Under the pieces are notes generated by a model. The model did not search any database. It was given only the letters and a program-made list of their open reading frames with translations, and had not been told where the DNA came from. A stretch of DNA of 8,218 bases from Pseudomonadota bacterium (GTDB lineage: Bacteria; Pseudomonadota; Alphaproteobacteria; Rhizobiales; Devosiaceae): the NCBI GenBank assembly GCA_023387585.1, contig JAEWHZ010000049.1:1-8218 (forward strand). Reading direction: 5' to 3'. Shown here one piece after another: positions 1 to 5,750 of the stretch (position 1 is the first letter of the stretch; the number at the start of each line of letters is the position of its first letter). The position numbers and the translations under genes are program-made.

Positions 1-2
1 CC

Positions 3-161
3 ACCATGCTGGCGCGCCGGCTCTACTACACCACCTCCTATCTGGTCGATCTGCAGCAGCAGGCCGCCGGCAAGCGCCAGGACCTCGATCTGGTCGACGA
101 GATCCTCTCCGCCCTCGTCCGGCCCGACGAGCACGAGCGCGGGCGCGGCAAAAAAGGCTAA
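3..161 (+). CDS. C-terminal end of an unidentified protein (5' partial)
   Basis: An open frame enters from the left edge and stops at TAA (159-161). About 52 residues are visible. The segment is mostly helical in character (TMLARRLYYTTSYLVDLQQQ, then LVDEILSALVRP) and ends in a charged tail rich in Arg, Lys and Glu. There is an ATG at position 6, but nothing upstream is available to show a ribosome site, so I read this as the tail of a longer gene. The helix-rich, aromatic-containing end is compatible with the ligand-binding domain of a TetR-type regulator, but no diagnostic motif is present and I do not assign a function. The next gene lies 85 bases downstream on the same strand. Confidence 0.55.
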   Translation, partial: TMLARRLYYTTSYLVDLQQQAAGKRQDLDLVDEILSALVRPDEHERGRGKKG

Positions 162-246
162 AACGCGACAAAACAGGGCTTCGCCCCCTTCCCTTGTTCG
201 CGCGCCCGCGCCAACATGCATGCATCGCGTCAAAGGGGGCCAGCAC

Positions 247-621
247 ATGCCGCACCGGTTCAAGATTTCGCCGTCAAAGAACGGCGAGTTCATCGCCAAA
301 TTCGTCTATAACGGCGAGACCATGGTCTGGTCCGAGACCTACAAGTCGCGCCAGAGCGCCGAGAACTGCATCGCCTCGATCAAGAAGAACGCCCCCGATG
401 CGGCCGTGGTCGACCTGACCAGGGACGAGACCGGGCAGGGCTACCGCTTCGAGATCGCCGCCAGCAAGGACGGCCAGACCTTCGTGCGCTTCGTCGCCTC
501 CAATGGCGAGACCATGGTGCGCTCGGAGACCTACCGCTCCAAGAGCTCGAGCCGCAACTGCATCGCCTCGATCAAGAAGAACGCGCCCGGCGCCGAGACC
601 GTGGACGAAACCCGGGCCTGA
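247..621 (+). CDS. YegP-family (DUF1508) two-repeat protein
   Basis: A 124-residue protein made of two tandem copies of the DUF1508 module. Copy 1 spans roughly residues 4-57 and copy 2 residues 67-121. Each runs RF(K/E)I, then a charged S-K-(N/D)-G turn, FV, NGETMV, SETY, and NCIASIKKNAP. E. coli YegP (about 110 residues) also has two such repeats; its biochemical role is not firmly known, and the fold is a small beta-strand and helix unit. The start at ATG 247 is preferred because AAAGGGGG (232-239) lies 7 bases upstream; an in-frame ATG at 220 would sit before that site and add nine residues with no family match. A 29-base stretch is identical in both copies (364-392 and 556-584), which suggests a recent or homogenised duplication. 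No signal peptide or membrane segment is visible, so a cytoplasmic location is expected. No obvious operon partner. Confidence 0.9.
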   Translation: MPHRFKISPSKNGEFIAKFVYNGETMVWSETYKSRQSAENCIASIKKNAPDAAVVDLTRDETGQGYRFEIAASKDGQTFVRFVASNGETMVRSETYRSKSSSRNCIASIKKNAPGAETVDETRA

Positions 622-820
622 TCCGCACCCATTGCATGGCGATCCGCCGGGACCCACCGCGGCCCCGGCGCCGCCTTTGCGCAGAAATGCCCCGGCGAGG
701 CATGGTTTACCCCTCGGCCGGGCGCTGCCGCATGGATTTTCCGTCCCCCTGGCCTTCCTAAGCCAAACCGCGAGCCCGATATTTGCGTTCGGCTTCAGGA
801 ACACATCAAGCGAGGACATC

Positions 821-1452
821 ATGTCGATTCTGATCGGCGATACCGCCCCCGACTTCACGGCCGACACCACCGAAGGCCGCATCAGCTTCCACGACTACAT
901 CGACGGGCACTGGGCCGTGCTGTTCTCGCACCCCAAGAACTACACGCCCGTCTGCACCACCGAACTGGGCTATACGGCGCGCCTCAAGCCCGAATTCGAA
1001 AAGCGCGGCGTCAAGGTGCTGGGCCTGTCCGTCGACAAGCTCGAGGACCATGCCGGCTGGGCGCGCGACATCGAGGAAACCAGGGCGCGAGCCTCAATTT
1101 CCCGCTGATCGCCGATGACGGCTCCATCGCCCGGCAATTCGACATGATCCACCCCAATGCCGACAACACGCTGACCGTGCGCTCGGTCTTCGTCATCGGC
1201 CCGGACAAGAAGGTGAAGCTCAAGATCGAGTATCCCGCCTCGACCGGCCGCAATTTCGACGAGGTGCTGCGCGTCATCGACAGTTTGCAGCTCACCGCCA
1301 GGCACCAGGTCGCCACCCCGGTCAACTGGAAGCAGGGCGAGGACGTCATCATCGTGCCGGCGGTCTCGGACGAGGCCGCGCGCGAGAAGTTTCCCGGTGG
1401 CTGGAAGGAACTCAAGCCCTATCTGCGGATTGTACCCCAGCCACAGGGCTGA
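821..1452 (+). pseudogene. 1-Cys peroxiredoxin (Prx6/AhpC-TSA family), frameshifted
   Basis: The two halves of this gene lie in different frames. The first (from ATG 821) gives a Prx N-terminus with the peroxidatic site HPKNYTPVCTTELG, catalytic Cys45 and Thr42, then hits TGA at 1106-1108 after 95 residues. The second frame continues the family sequence with SLNFPLIADD, MIHPNADNTLTVRSVFVIG, YPASTGRNFDEVLRVIDSLQ, and ends at TGA 1450-1452 with PYLRIVPQPQG. Family members read E-E-T-Q-G at the junction; the DNA here is GAAACCAGGGC, so a single C appears lost from a CCC run at about 1080-1082. Restoring it gives about 210 residues, normal for Prx6-type enzymes, which reduce peroxides in the cytoplasm using an external thiol. 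GAGGA (812-816) serves as ribosome site. As read, the product would be truncated and inactive, but a sequencing or assembly error in the C run is an equally good explanation. Confidence 0.88.
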
Positions 1453-1496
1453 TCCCTCCCGCCCCCTGGCTTCGTTTTTCTCCCTGACCGACTGAC

Positions 1497-1525
1497 AGCG
1501 GCGCCTCCGGCGCCGCTTTTTCTTG
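1497..1525 (+). terminator. Rho-independent terminator after the peroxiredoxin gene
   Basis: A perfect 9-bp G+C-rich stem, AGCGGCGCC (1497-1505) pairing with GGCGCCGCT (1509-1517), closes a 3-base TCC loop. It is followed directly by a T run (1517-1521) and C-T-T. It lies 44 bases after the peroxiredoxin stop and before the stop of the convergent mmsA. The T run is on the + side only, so it should mainly end rightward transcription. Confidence 0.87.
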
Positions 1526-1543
1526 TGTCCGCAGGGCGCCATG

Positions 1544-3034
1544 TCAGGACGGGAAGGTGAATTGCGCGCCTTCCTTGATGCCGGCCGGCCAGCGCGTGGT
1601 CACCGTTTTCAGCCGCGTATAGAAATGCACGCCCTCCGGCCCGTAGATCGCGTGGTCGCCGAACAGCGAGCGCTTCCAGCCGCCGAAGGAATGATAGGCG
1701 ACCGGCACCGGGATCGGCACGTTGATGCCGACCATGCCGACCTTGATCCGGTCGGCGAACTCGCGCGCCGCGTCGCCGTCGCGGGTGAAGATCGCCGTGC
1801 CGTTGGCATATTCGTGCCCGTGGATCAGATCGACCGCCGCCGCATAGTCCGGGGCCCGCACCACCGACAGCACCGGCCCGAAGATCTCGTCGCGATAAAT
1901 GCTCATCTCGGGCGTCACATCGTCGAACAGCGTGCCGCCGACGAAATAGCCGTTCTCATAGCCCTGCAGCGAAAAACCGCGCCCGTCGACGACCAGCTTC
2001 GCGCCTTCCGCGACGCCCTTGTCGATATAGTCCAGAATCCTGTCGCGGTGCTGGCTGGTCACTACCGGCCCCATCTCCGCCTCGCGGTCGGTGGCCGGCC
2101 CGATCTTGAGCTTTTCGATGCGCGGCTTGAGCTTTTCGATCAGCGCGTCGGCCGTCGCCTCGCCCACCGGCACCGCCACCGAGATCGCCATGCAGCGCTC
2201 GCCGGCCGAGCCGTAGCCGGCACCCATCAGCGCATTGGCCGCCTGGTCGAGATCGGCGTCGGGCAGGATCACCATATGGTTCTTGGCCCCGCCCAGCGCC
2301 TGCATGCGCTTTCCCGCCTTTGTGCCGCGCTGATAGACATATTCGGCGATGGGGGTCGAGCCGACGAAGCTCACCGCCTTGACGTCGGTATGGTCGAGCA
2401 GGGCGTCGACCATCTCCTTGTCGCCGTTGATCACGTTGAACACGCCGTCCGGCAGCCCCGCCTGTTTGAACAGCTCCCAGCAGAACAGCGAGGCCGAGGG
2501 ATCGCGCTCCGACGGCTTTAAAATGAAGGTGTTGCCGCACGCGATCGCCAGCGGATACATCCACATCGGCACCATGGCCGGGAAGTTGAACGGGGTGATG
2601 CCGGCGACGATTCCGAGCGGCTGGCGGTCGGAATAGGTGTCGATCGCCGGGCCGACATTGCGCGAGAACTCGCCTTTCAACAGATGCGGGATGCCGCAGG
2701 CGAAGTCGACGCAGTCGATGCCGCGCGCGATCTCGCCCAGCGCGTCGTCATGCATCTTGCCGTGCTCGCGCGAGATGATGCGCGCCAGTTCGTCGGCATT
2801 CTCGTCGAGAAGCTGCTTGAACCGGAACATGATCCGCGCGCGCTTCATCGGCGGGGTCGCGGCCCAGCCGGGCGCAGCCGCCTTCGCCGCCGCCACCGCT
2901 GCCTCGAGCTCGTCGCGCGTCGACAGCGGCAATTCGGCGCTCTGCTCGCCGGTCGCCGGGTTGAACACCGGAACGCGCCGCGCCGAAGCCGAAACATAGC
3001 GCCTGCCGCCGACGGCGTTGTCGATGACGTCCAT
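1544..3034 (-). CDS. mmsA: Methylmalonate-semialdehyde dehydrogenase (CoA-acylating)
   Basis: A 496-residue member of the aldehyde dehydrogenase superfamily, MMSDH branch. It oxidises malonate semialdehyde or methylmalonate semialdehyde with NAD+ and CoA to acetyl-CoA or propionyl-CoA plus CO2, in the cytoplasm, in the breakdown of beta-alanine, pyrimidines, valine and myo-inositol. Visible landmarks are TPFNFPAMVPMWM and ILKPSERDP (cofactor-binding region), FVGSTPIAEYVY, GGAKNHMVILPDADLD, and the catalytic Cys281 in GSAGERCMAISV. The Glu general base of ordinary hydrolytic ALDHs is absent from the GGAKNH region, as expected for the CoA-dependent branch. EIFGPVLSV and SFGGWKRSLFGD near the end are also typical. 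Two adjacent starts exist, GTG 3037 and ATG 3034; the Shine-Dalgarno GGGAGGA (complement of 3042-3048) is 7 bases from the ATG and only 4 from the GTG, so I chose the ATG. It is downstream of the aminotransferase on the same strand, 58 bases away, and the spacer carries a large inverted repeat. Confidence 0.96.
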   Translation of the reverse strand: MDVIDNAVGGRRYVSASARRVPVFNPATGEQSAELPLSTRDELEAAVAAAKAAAPGWAATPPMKRARIMFRFKQLLDENADELARIISREHGKMHDDALGEIARGIDCVDFACGIPHLLKGEFSRNVGPAIDTYSDRQPLGIVAGITPFNFPAMVPMWMYPLAIACGNTFILKPSERDPSASLFCWELFKQAGLPDGVFNVINGDKEMVDALLDHTDVKAVSFVGSTPIAEYVYQRGTKAGKRMQALGGAKNHMVILPDADLDQAANALMGAGYGSAGERCMAISVAVPVGEATADALIEKLKPRIEKLKIGPATDREAEMGPVVTSQHRDRILDYIDKGVAEGAKLVVDGRGFSLQGYENGYFVGGTLFDDVTPEMSIYRDEIFGPVLSVVRAPDYAAAVDLIHGHEYANGTAIFTRDGDAAREFADRIKVGMVGINVPIPVPVAYHSFGGWKRSLFGDHAIYGPEGVHFYTRLKTVTTRWPAGIKEGAQFTFPS

Positions 3035-3041
3035 CACGACG

Positions 3042-3048
3042 TCCTCCC
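3042..3048 (-). promoter_or_regulatory. Shine-Dalgarno site deciding the mmsA start
   Basis: The minus strand reads GGGAGGA here, a near-ideal match to the anti-Shine-Dalgarno sequence. Its distance favours ATG 3034 over the adjacent GTG 3037. It lies just outside the inverted repeat at 3051-3090. A second SD-like sequence, AAGGAG, sits in the loop of that repeat (3068-3073). Confidence 0.7.
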
Positions 3049-3050
3049 TG

Positions 3051-3090
3051 GAACGGAAATTCTATAGCTCCTTCTATAGAATGTCCGTTC
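3051..3090. repeat. 40-bp near-perfect inverted repeat in the aminotransferase-mmsA spacer
   Basis: Two 17-base arms, 3051-3067 and 3074-3090, are complementary at 16 of 17 positions (only 3058/3083 mismatches) and are separated by 6 bases (CTCCTT on the + strand). The inner 9 bases, ATTCTATAG / CTATAGAAT, are A+T-rich and perfect, which stands out in this G+C-rich sequence. A second, overlapping inverted repeat is ATAGAA-N6-TTCTAT (3076-3093), so the ATAGAA half-site recurs with the same 6-base spacing. As DNA this looks like a tandem operator for a dimeric regulator. As RNA it would form a stable hairpin between the stop of the first gene and the ribosome site of mmsA. No U-tract follows it in either direction, so it is not a standard terminator. 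Confidence 0.85.
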
Positions 3091-3092
3091 TA

Positions 3093-4421
3093 TTACTCAA
3101 GCGTCCTCAGCACCCCCTCCAGCGTCGAGACGATCTCGCCGATCTGCGCCTCGCTGACGATCAGCGGCGGGCTGAGCGCGATGATGTCGCCGGTGGTGCG
3201 GATCAGCAGCCCCGCTTCATAGGCCTTGAGAAAGGCCGAGAAGGCGCGCTTCGTCGGCTGGCCGGCGATCGGCTCGAGCTCGATGGCGCCGACCAGCCCG
3301 ATATTGCGGATGTCGATGACATGCGGCAGGCCCCTCAGTGAATGCAACGCATCCTCCCACAGCGGGGCCAGCGCCGCGCCGCGCTCCAGCAGGCCCTCCT
3401 CGCGATAGGTCTCGAGCGTCGCGAGCCCCGCCGCCGAGGCGATCGGATTGCCCGAATAGGTATAGCCGTGGAAGAACTCGATCAGATGCTCGGGCCCGGT
3501 CATGAAGGCATCGTGGATTTCCGGCGACACCAGCACCGCGCCCATGGGAATGACGCCGTTGGTCAGCCCCTTGGCCGTCACCATGATGTCCGGCACCACG
3601 CCGAAATAATCGGCGGCGAAGGGCGTGCCGAGCCGTCCATAGCCGGTGATCACCTCGTCGAAGATCAGCAATATACCGTGTTTTTTGGTGATCTCGCGCA
3701 GCCGTTTGAGATAGTTCGGCGGCGGGATCAGCACGCCCGTCGAGCCGGCCACCGGCTCGACGATGACGGCGGCGATGGTCGAGGCGTCGTGCAGGGTGAC
3801 GAGGCGTTCGAGCGCGTCGGCCAGATCGGCGCCGTGCGGCGGCAGCCCGCGCGAAAAGCCGTTCCGTTGCAGATCATGCGTATGCGGCAGGTGATCGACC
3901 CCCGCGACGAGCGAGCCGAACATTTTTCGGTTGGCGGTGATGCCACCCACCGCGGTGCCGCCGAAATTGACGCCGTGATAGGCGCGCTCGCGCCCGATCA
4001 GCCGCACGCGCCCGCCCTCGCCCCTTATGCGCTGATAGGCGATGGCGAGCTTCAGCGCCGTCTCGACCGATTCCGAGCCGGAATTGGTGAACAGCACATG
4101 CTCGAGCCCCTTGGGCGCGATGGAGACGATGCGGCTGGCCAGTTCGAACGCCTTGGGATGGCTCATCTGGAAGCCGGGCGCGAAGTCGAGCTCGGCCGCC
4201 TGGCGTGCGATGGCCTCGACGATCTTGGGCCGCGCATGGCCGGCATTGACGCACCACATCCCCGCCGTGCCGTCCAGCACCTGGCGGCCATCGGCGGTGG
4301 TGTAGTGCATGTCCTTGGCAGCGACGAACAGGCGCGGCGCCTTCTTGAACTGGCGGTTGGCCGTGAACGGCATCCAGAAGGCCGACAGATCGTTCGGCGC
4401 GGAATTGGAGGGGACGGACAC
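3093..4421 (-). CDS. Omega-amino-acid (beta-alanine):pyruvate aminotransferase, class III
   Basis: A 442-residue PLP-dependent class-III aminotransferase. Enzymes of this type move the amino group of beta-alanine (and related omega-amino acids such as 3-aminoisobutyrate) to pyruvate, giving malonate semialdehyde and alanine. Landmarks are LSAFWMPFTANRQFKKAPR, LDGTAGMWCVNAGHARP, FTNSGSESVETALKLA (phosphate-binding region), ERAYHGVNFGG, LLIFDEVITGYGRLG with the PLP-ring Asp255, and TAKGLTNGVIPMG with the Schiff-base Lys284. The open frame extends to a GTG at 4469, but no ribosome site precedes it. The GTG at 4421 has GGGAG (complement of 4427-4431) five bases upstream and yields SVPSNSAPNDLSAFWMPF, matching the usual family N-terminus, so I chose 4421. 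The stop is TAA followed in frame by TAG. Its partner mmsA lies downstream and would consume the semialdehyde product. The rutR-like gene is divergent. The beta-alanine preference is inferred from family and context; a broader omega-transaminase is possible. Confidence 0.93.
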   Translation of the reverse strand: MSVPSNSAPNDLSAFWMPFTANRQFKKAPRLFVAAKDMHYTTADGRQVLDGTAGMWCVNAGHARPKIVEAIARQAAELDFAPGFQMSHPKAFELASRIVSIAPKGLEHVLFTNSGSESVETALKLAIAYQRIRGEGGRVRLIGRERAYHGVNFGGTAVGGITANRKMFGSLVAGVDHLPHTHDLQRNGFSRGLPPHGADLADALERLVTLHDASTIAAVIVEPVAGSTGVLIPPPNYLKRLREITKKHGILLIFDEVITGYGRLGTPFAADYFGVVPDIMVTAKGLTNGVIPMGAVLVSPEIHDAFMTGPEHLIEFFHGYTYSGNPIASAAGLATLETYREEGLLERGAALAPLWEDALHSLRGLPHVIDIRNIGLVGAIELEPIAGQPTKRAFSAFLKAYEAGLLIRTTGDIIALSPPLIVSEAQIGEIVSTLEGVLRTLE

Positions 4422-4426
4422 GCTGG

Positions 4427-4431
4427 CTCCC
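4427..4431 (-). promoter_or_regulatory. Ribosome-binding site deciding the aminotransferase start
   Basis: The minus strand reads GGGAG here, 5 bases before GTG 4421. No comparable site precedes the more upstream in-frame GTG at 4469. This is the main sequence reason for the shorter annotation. Confidence 0.55.
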
Positions 4432-4497
4432 GTTTGTTTATTGACTTGTGTGCTCAGCTTTGATGCCACTTGACGGCGGACGGCAAGCCGCGAACTT

Positions 4498-4513
4498 TTG
4501 ACTGGTTGGAAAA
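4498..4513. promoter_or_regulatory. Possible RutR-type operator in the divergent promoter region
   Basis: The sequence TTGACTGGTTGGAAAA resembles the E. coli RutR palindrome TTGACCA-NN-TGGTCAA, matching 10 of its 14 fixed positions, including the whole TTGAC half-site and the central TGG. TTGAC also occurs at 4441-4445 and 4470-4474, so three copies on the same strand start 29 and 28 bases apart between the aminotransferase and rutR starts. The second half of the palindrome is imperfect and short G+C-biased matches occur by chance, so this is a suggestion only. Confidence 0.3.
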
Positions 4514-4522
4514 AGCGTTAAA

Positions 4523-4606
4523 GCATCGGACCGGAAAGTGCGAAGCGGTTTTCGGACCGATCCGATGCGACAAAAAAAGGTGGAGCGTACCCGATCCATC
4601 GGATCG
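4523..4606. repeat. RIME-like palindromic intergenic element, copy 1
   Basis: Outer arms GCATCGGA (4523-4530) and TCCGATGC (4561-4568) are perfectly complementary, with further partial pairing inside between the CCGGAAA and TTTTCGG segments. A second small inverted repeat, CGATCC-ATC-GGATCG, follows at 4592-4606 after an A-rich stretch (4572-4578). This composition, a core of the GCGAAGCGGTTTTC type inside GCATCGG arms, is a style of dispersed palindrome common in intergenic regions of rhizobia and relatives. The first 31 bases recur at 5720-5750 with 28 identities. The element fills most of the region between the divergent aminotransferase and rutR genes and ends about 20 bases before the assigned rutR start. 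Confidence 0.75.
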
Positions 4607-4626
4607 CGTGGCGCTTCAGCATCCCG

Positions 4627-5328
4627 ATGGCGTCGATCAAGTTGAAAAGCGCAGGGCGGGCCGCACCCGGACCGGATGCCTCCACCCTCAAAGGCGCGCA
4701 TCCCACGGTGCGTGCCCACACCCGCATCCAGCGCGAAAAACAGGATGCGATCCTCGAAGCGGCCCTCGACGTCTTTTCCGTCTATGGTTTTCGCGGCTCG
4801 ACCCTCGACCAGATCGCCGAAGTCGCCGGCATGTCGAAGCCCAATTTGCTCTACTACTTCCCGCGCAAGCAGGACATTCACCGCCGCCTGATCCAGGACC
4901 TGCTGGTCACCTGGCTGGCGCCGCTGCGCGCGATCGACGCCGATGGCGACCCGGTGCCCGAGATCCGCTCCTACATCAGGCGCAAGATCGAGATGTCGCG
5001 CGACTTTCCCCGCGAAAGCCGGCTGTTCGCCAACGAGATGCTGCAGGGCGCCCCGCACATCATCGACATGATCGAGATCGACCTCAAGGCGCTGGTCGAC
5101 GAGAAGGCCAGGGTGCTGACGGCCTGGATGGATGCCGGCAGGATCGTGCGCACCGACCCCTATCACCTGATCTTCTCGATCTGGGCCACCACCCAGCATT
5201 ACGCCGATTTCGACGTGCAGGTGCGCGCCGTGCTCGGACGCGCGCGCGGCGGCGAAGCCCGCTTCGAGGACGCCGCGCGCTATCTCGAACAGCTCTTCCT
5301 CAACGGCCTCGTGCCGCGCAAGGGCTAA
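4627..5328 (+). CDS. rutR: RutR-like TetR-family transcriptional regulator
   Basis: A 233-residue TetR-family protein. The N-terminal DNA-binding domain spans about residues 37-83, with the helix-turn-helix in STLDQIAEVAGMSKPNLLYYF (58-78, spanning recognition helix and YYF end). The rest closely follows the RutR subfamily: LVTWLAPL, IRSYIRRKIEMSRDFPRESRLF, EMLQGAPH, DLKALVDEKA, and DPYHLIFSIWATTQHYADF (177-195). E. coli RutR binds uracil and thymine and controls pyrimidine use; a similar ligand is expected here because the divergent neighbours complete beta-alanine breakdown. The start is uncertain: ATG 4627 has no clear ribosome site and adds about 20 residues before the usual N-terminus, while an in-frame GTG at 4708 gives a length close to the 212 residues of E. 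coli RutR. The TAA stop overlaps the stop of the convergent DoxX-like gene by four bases. Autoregulation through the shared upstream region is likely but not shown. Confidence 0.92.
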   Translation: MASIKLKSAGRAAPGPDASTLKGAHPTVRAHTRIQREKQDAILEAALDVFSVYGFRGSTLDQIAEVAGMSKPNLLYYFPRKQDIHRRLIQDLLVTWLAPLRAIDADGDPVPEIRSYIRRKIEMSRDFPRESRLFANEMLQGAPHIIDMIEIDLKALVDEKARVLTAWMDAGRIVRTDPYHLIFSIWATTQHYADFDVQVRAVLGRARGGEARFEDAARYLEQLFLNGLVPRKG

Positions 5329-5690
5329 GCTTGCCCGCTTGCTTCGAGGATCATCAGCAGGCCGGCCACCAGCGTGATGTTGACCAGCGTGAAATAAAGA
5401 TGCGGCGCCTGTTCCTTGCCCGAGAAGCGGAACAGGTTGTGATAGAGCGCCGTCGCCAGCACCAGGAAGACGATCAGCGCATAGACGGCGATATCGACCC
5501 ACAGCCCGGCGATCAGCGCGGCGCCCGCCACGAGCTGGATGCCGAAGCCGGCGATCAGCAATGGCACGGGCAGCGCCCAGCCGTAATTGGTCGGCATGCC
5601 GGTGCGGTCGGAAAAGCCGGCGAAATTGCGCAGGCCGGCGATCAGGAAAAAGGCGCCGAAAACGATCCGGCCCAGCAGCATCAGACTCAT
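5325..5690 (-). CDS. DoxX-family small integral membrane protein
   Basis: A 121-residue hydrophobic protein with about four membrane segments, near residues 4-22, 40-62, 65-85 and 98-116. It opens MSLMLLGRIVFGAFFLIAGL and contains the RNFAGF turn after the first helix and the LYHNLFRFSGKEQ loop after the third, as in the DoxX/SURF4-like group. DoxX-type proteins sit in the inner membrane; some act with oxidoreductases in redox or sulfur metabolism, but most small members have no assigned reaction. ATG 5690 is chosen over the in-frame ATG at 5723 because GGGGGAG (complement of 5699-5705) lies 8 bases upstream; the longer form would place that site inside the coding sequence. The TAG stop overlaps the TAA of rutR by four bases, tail to tail. 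It is downstream of comM on the same strand, 60 bases away, and could be read from the comM promoter. Confidence 0.88.
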   Translation of the reverse strand: MSLMLLGRIVFGAFFLIAGLRNFAGFSDRTGMPTNYGWALPVPLLIAGFGIQLVAGAALIAGLWVDIAVYALIVFLVLATALYHNLFRFSGKEQAPHLYFTLVNITLVAGLLMILEASGQA

Positions 5691-5719
5691 GTAAAAATCT
5701 CCCCCACACGCCGCATAGC

Positions 5720-5750
5720 GCATCGGAGCGAAAACTGCGAAGCGGTTTTC
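5720..5750. repeat. RIME-like palindromic element, short copy 2
   Basis: This 31-base segment matches 4523-4553 at 28 of 31 positions without gaps, sharing GCATCGGA at its left end and the exact 15-mer TGCGAAGCGGTTTTC at its right. Internally GAAAAC (5730-5735) pairs with GTTTTC (5745-5750) around a 9-base loop. Only the left portion of copy 1 is present; the right arm is missing. It ends one base before the comM stop codon, in the spacer to the DoxX-like gene. Confidence 0.75.

Noticed and set aside
659..678. Possible terminator after the DUF1508 gene (GCGGC / GCCGC with a short T run)
   Set aside because: The stem is only five base pairs and only three T residues follow. Such short stems are frequent by chance at this G+C content.
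755..783. Possible promoter before the peroxiredoxin gene (TTCCTA, 17 bases, GATATT)
   Set aside because: The -35 hexamer is a poor match and the spacing alone is not convincing. The rest of the 622-820 spacer holds no clear site that I could support.
1523..2521. A 332-codon open frame on the + strand opposite mmsA
   Set aside because: It is antisense to well-conserved mmsA sequence, has biased Arg/His/Asp/Ala composition and no recognisable domain.
3051..3090. The inverted repeat as a rho-independent terminator for the aminotransferase gene
   Set aside because: No run of T follows the stem on either strand, and the sequence directly after it on the minus strand is the mmsA ribosome site.
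3342..4463. A 373-codon open frame on the + strand opposite the aminotransferase gene
   Set aside because: It is antisense to a strongly conserved PLP enzyme and has the same biased composition without motifs.
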